A stretch of 64,000 bases of DNA, from assembly GCF_021654775.1 (NCBI RefSeq), contig NZ_AP025343.1, positions 744,001-808,000 on the forward strand, given 5' to 3'. The notes beneath the pieces were generated by a model. The model did not search any database. It had not been told where the DNA came from and saw only the letters and a program-made list of their open reading frames with translations. Shown piece by piece: positions 62,804 through 64,000 of this stretch; the first letter of the stretch is position 1; every line of letters begins with the position of its first letter. Source of the stretch: Paenibacillus azoreducens (lineage in GTDB: Bacteria; Bacillota; Bacilli; Paenibacillales; Paenibacillaceae). A program made the position numbers and the translations under genes.

Positions 62804-63493
62804 ATGGGACAAACTGCGGGTCCCGCGACGAAATCCACCCGAACCAGGGCGCCTAGAAAACCTAAAAAGAGCCAGCTGCCATTTGCCTTATTGGCAACCG
62901 CTCTCGTCATTGTCTTCGGATTTTATTTGAATTACTACAATGACAAAATGGTCGTCTATCTGCTCTTCGGCATTTCGTTTGGCGTCATTTTGCAAAGATC
63001 GAGATTCTGCTTTACGGCTTCAATGAGGGATCCTTGCATCACGGGAAGCACGTCGGTGACGAGGGCGGTACTGATCGCCTGTTCGCTGGCGACGATCGGG
63101 TTCACGGCCATCAAATATTCGGCGCATATGAAAGGGGAAACGATCCCCGGAATGGAAAATGTGGGCCAAATCAGCCTCGCGCTTGCCATTGGCGCCGTAT
63201 TGTTCGGCATCGGGATGGTGATCGCCGGCGGTTGTGCTTCGGGAACGCTGATGCGTGTCGGGGAAGGTTTCACGATGCAGATGATTTCGCTGTTTTTCTT
63301 CGTCCTCGGTTCTCTTTGGGGAGCGCATGATATGGGCTGGTGGCGTGCACATGTCATCAAGGATGCGCCTGCCGTATTTCTGCCGGATGTATTCGGTTGG
63401 CTGGGCGCCTTGCTCGTTCAGTCCCTCATTATTTTGCTGCTCTACATCGCTTCCGTGAAATGGCAAGAGAAGAAAATGGGAAGCGCTGAATGA
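62804..63493 (+). CDS. YeeE/YedE-family sulfur transporter half
   Basis: 229 residues, ATG behind GGAGGTG, about six membrane helices after a basic N-terminus. RSRFCFTASMRDP near residue 65 and VIAGGCASGTLMRVGEG near 142 carry the conserved cysteines of thiosulfate-uptake proteins. It has one half of the usual length; the second half is probably encoded by the gene at 63836. Confidence 0.9.
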   Translation: MGQTAGPATKSTRTRAPRKPKKSQLPFALLATALVIVFGFYLNYYNDKMVVYLLFGISFGVILQRSRFCFTASMRDPCITGSTSVTRAVLIACSLATIGFTAIKYSAHMKGETIPGMENVGQISLALAIGAVLFGIGMVIAGGCASGTLMRVGEGFTMQMISLFFFVLGSLWGAHDMGWWRAHVIKDAPAVFLPDVFGWLGALLVQSLIILLLYIASVKWQEKKMGSAE

Positions 63494-63510
63494 CGCTGTT
63501 ATAAGTATAA

Positions 63511-63530
63511 GTTACTCTTTTCACAAAGTT
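63511..63530 (+). promoter_or_regulatory. Shared upstream motif, copy 2
   Basis: GTTACTCTTTTCACAAAGTT 43 bp before the tusA start; see copy 1 at 62755. Confidence 0.5.
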
Positions 63531-63572
63531 TTGGTATCACTAAAATAAATGAAGATAAAGGTGGTTTTCAAG

Positions 63573-63800
63573 ATGGCAGAATTTACGCTTGATTGTTTGG
63601 GAGAAGCTTGTCCGGTACCTCTGATGAGAACGGAGAAAAAAATGGCCGAACTAAGCGTGGGCGACGTTCTGGTCGTATCGATCGACCACAGCTGCGCCAT
63701 GAAAAACGTGCCGGAGTGGGCCAGAAAGCAAGGGCATAATGTGGAAATCGAAGAAATTGACGATGGGGAATGGGAAGTTGTCATCGAAAAGACCAAATAG
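63573..63800 (+). CDS. TusA-family sulfur carrier
   Basis: 75 residues from ATG 63573 behind AAGGTGG. LDCLGEACPVPLMRTEKKM contains the CPxP motif with the persulfide-carrying Cys near residue 13; C in SCAMKN is second. Linked YeeE-TusA pairs import thiosulfate-like sulfur and hand it on. Confidence 0.92.
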   Translation: MAEFTLDCLGEACPVPLMRTEKKMAELSVGDVLVVSIDHSCAMKNVPEWARKQGHNVEIEEIDDGEWEVVIEKTK

Positions 63801-63835
63801 CCTCCGCGAAAGGAAGAAAGGATGGGGTGTGAGCG

Positions 63836-64000
63836 GTGAATGCATTTTGGTTGAAAATCACGTCGAACCGCTTCTACAAGCGTCTGTTGAAAGAACCGTT
63901 TACATATGTAACCGGGGCCGTGCTGCTCGCGGTATTCGCTATCGCCCATTTGGCTGTCTTTAGTAAAGGCTGGGGCGTTACCAGCGCATTTGCGGACTGG
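63836..64000 (+). CDS. YeeE/YedE-family protein, 3' partial
   Basis: GTG 63836; reading MNAFWLKITSNRFYKRLLKE, then one membrane helix (TGAVLLAVFAIAHLAVFS), cut by the window end. Position suggests the other half of the sulfur transporter. Confidence 0.7.
   Translation, partial: MNAFWLKITSNRFYKRLLKEPFTYVTGAVLLAVFAIAHLAVFSKGWGVTSAFADW

Overview
The window looks like a chromosome segment of a spore-forming, Gram-positive Bacillota, most likely Paenibacillus or a close relative. The evidence is strong AGGAGG-type ribosome sites, SLH-domain and stalk-domain secreted proteins, a caa3 oxidase cluster, a YwaC-type alarmone synthetase, a xpt-pbuX guanine-riboswitch operon, a BcrABC-like bacitracin module and several families of extragenic palindromic repeats. 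The genus is an inference; no rRNA or other marker lies in the window.

Layout. 0-33.8 kb is core-like and GC-balanced. It holds a SNF2 helicase (5' end cut off) with a SWIM-motif partner, a VanY-type lipoprotein, a small alarmone synthetase, a UvrD-like helicase, a zinc-ribbon protein, a TrmB regulator, a Nudix hydrolase, MscL with a zinc-ribbon tail, the riboswitch-xpt-pbuX operon, a lipid kinase, a type I methionine aminopeptidase and the ctaCDEF-ctaG-ctaM oxidase cluster. After these come a five-gene GntR/ABC operon with a palindromic operator and two secreted proteins (TraB/GumN-like and erythromycin-esterase-like). Between the genes sit repeat families named A, B and C here, a 240-bp MITE-like element and a 28-bp tandem palindrome array.

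About 34-42 kb is an accessory island, partly very AT-rich. It begins with a holin-like small toxin gene facing a convergent antisense RNA promoter (a type I toxin-antitoxin layout). It continues with a polytopic membrane protein, secreted or lipoprotein genes (one broken), two small beta-rich proteins, one of them behind a possible SigK promoter, and a BNR-type beta-propeller. A TetR regulator then precedes a ~1750-residue mosaic S-layer protein (NHL, Ig-like, DUF6273-like, X2, three FN3, cadherin-like, three SLH).

48-56.3 kb is a second accessory stretch: an aldo-keto reductase; a short-chain dehydrogenase gene cut by a 1425-bp IS256-family element with a perfect 8-bp target duplication; a C39-like protein; and an IS110-family element whose upstream non-coding region is a bridge-RNA candidate and which lies between copies of repeat A. 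Next come a lipoprotein and a three-gene operon (SigO-like sigma factor, YvrJ, RsoA-like protein) whose promoter spacer holds a perfect-core LexA box.

56.5-64 kb returns to core-like genes: a TIM-barrel isomerase; a response regulator, kinase, BcrA-, BcrB- and BcrC-like set (probable bacitracin/undecaprenyl-pyrophosphate stress module); and a LysR regulator divergent from a YeeE/TusA/YeeE sulfur-uptake cluster that runs off the window.

The most promising novel items are the SOS-box split-sigma operon, the type I toxin-antitoxin locus, the palindromic repeat A/B family with its IS110 neighbour, and the recurring absence of standard start codons in the AT-rich island.
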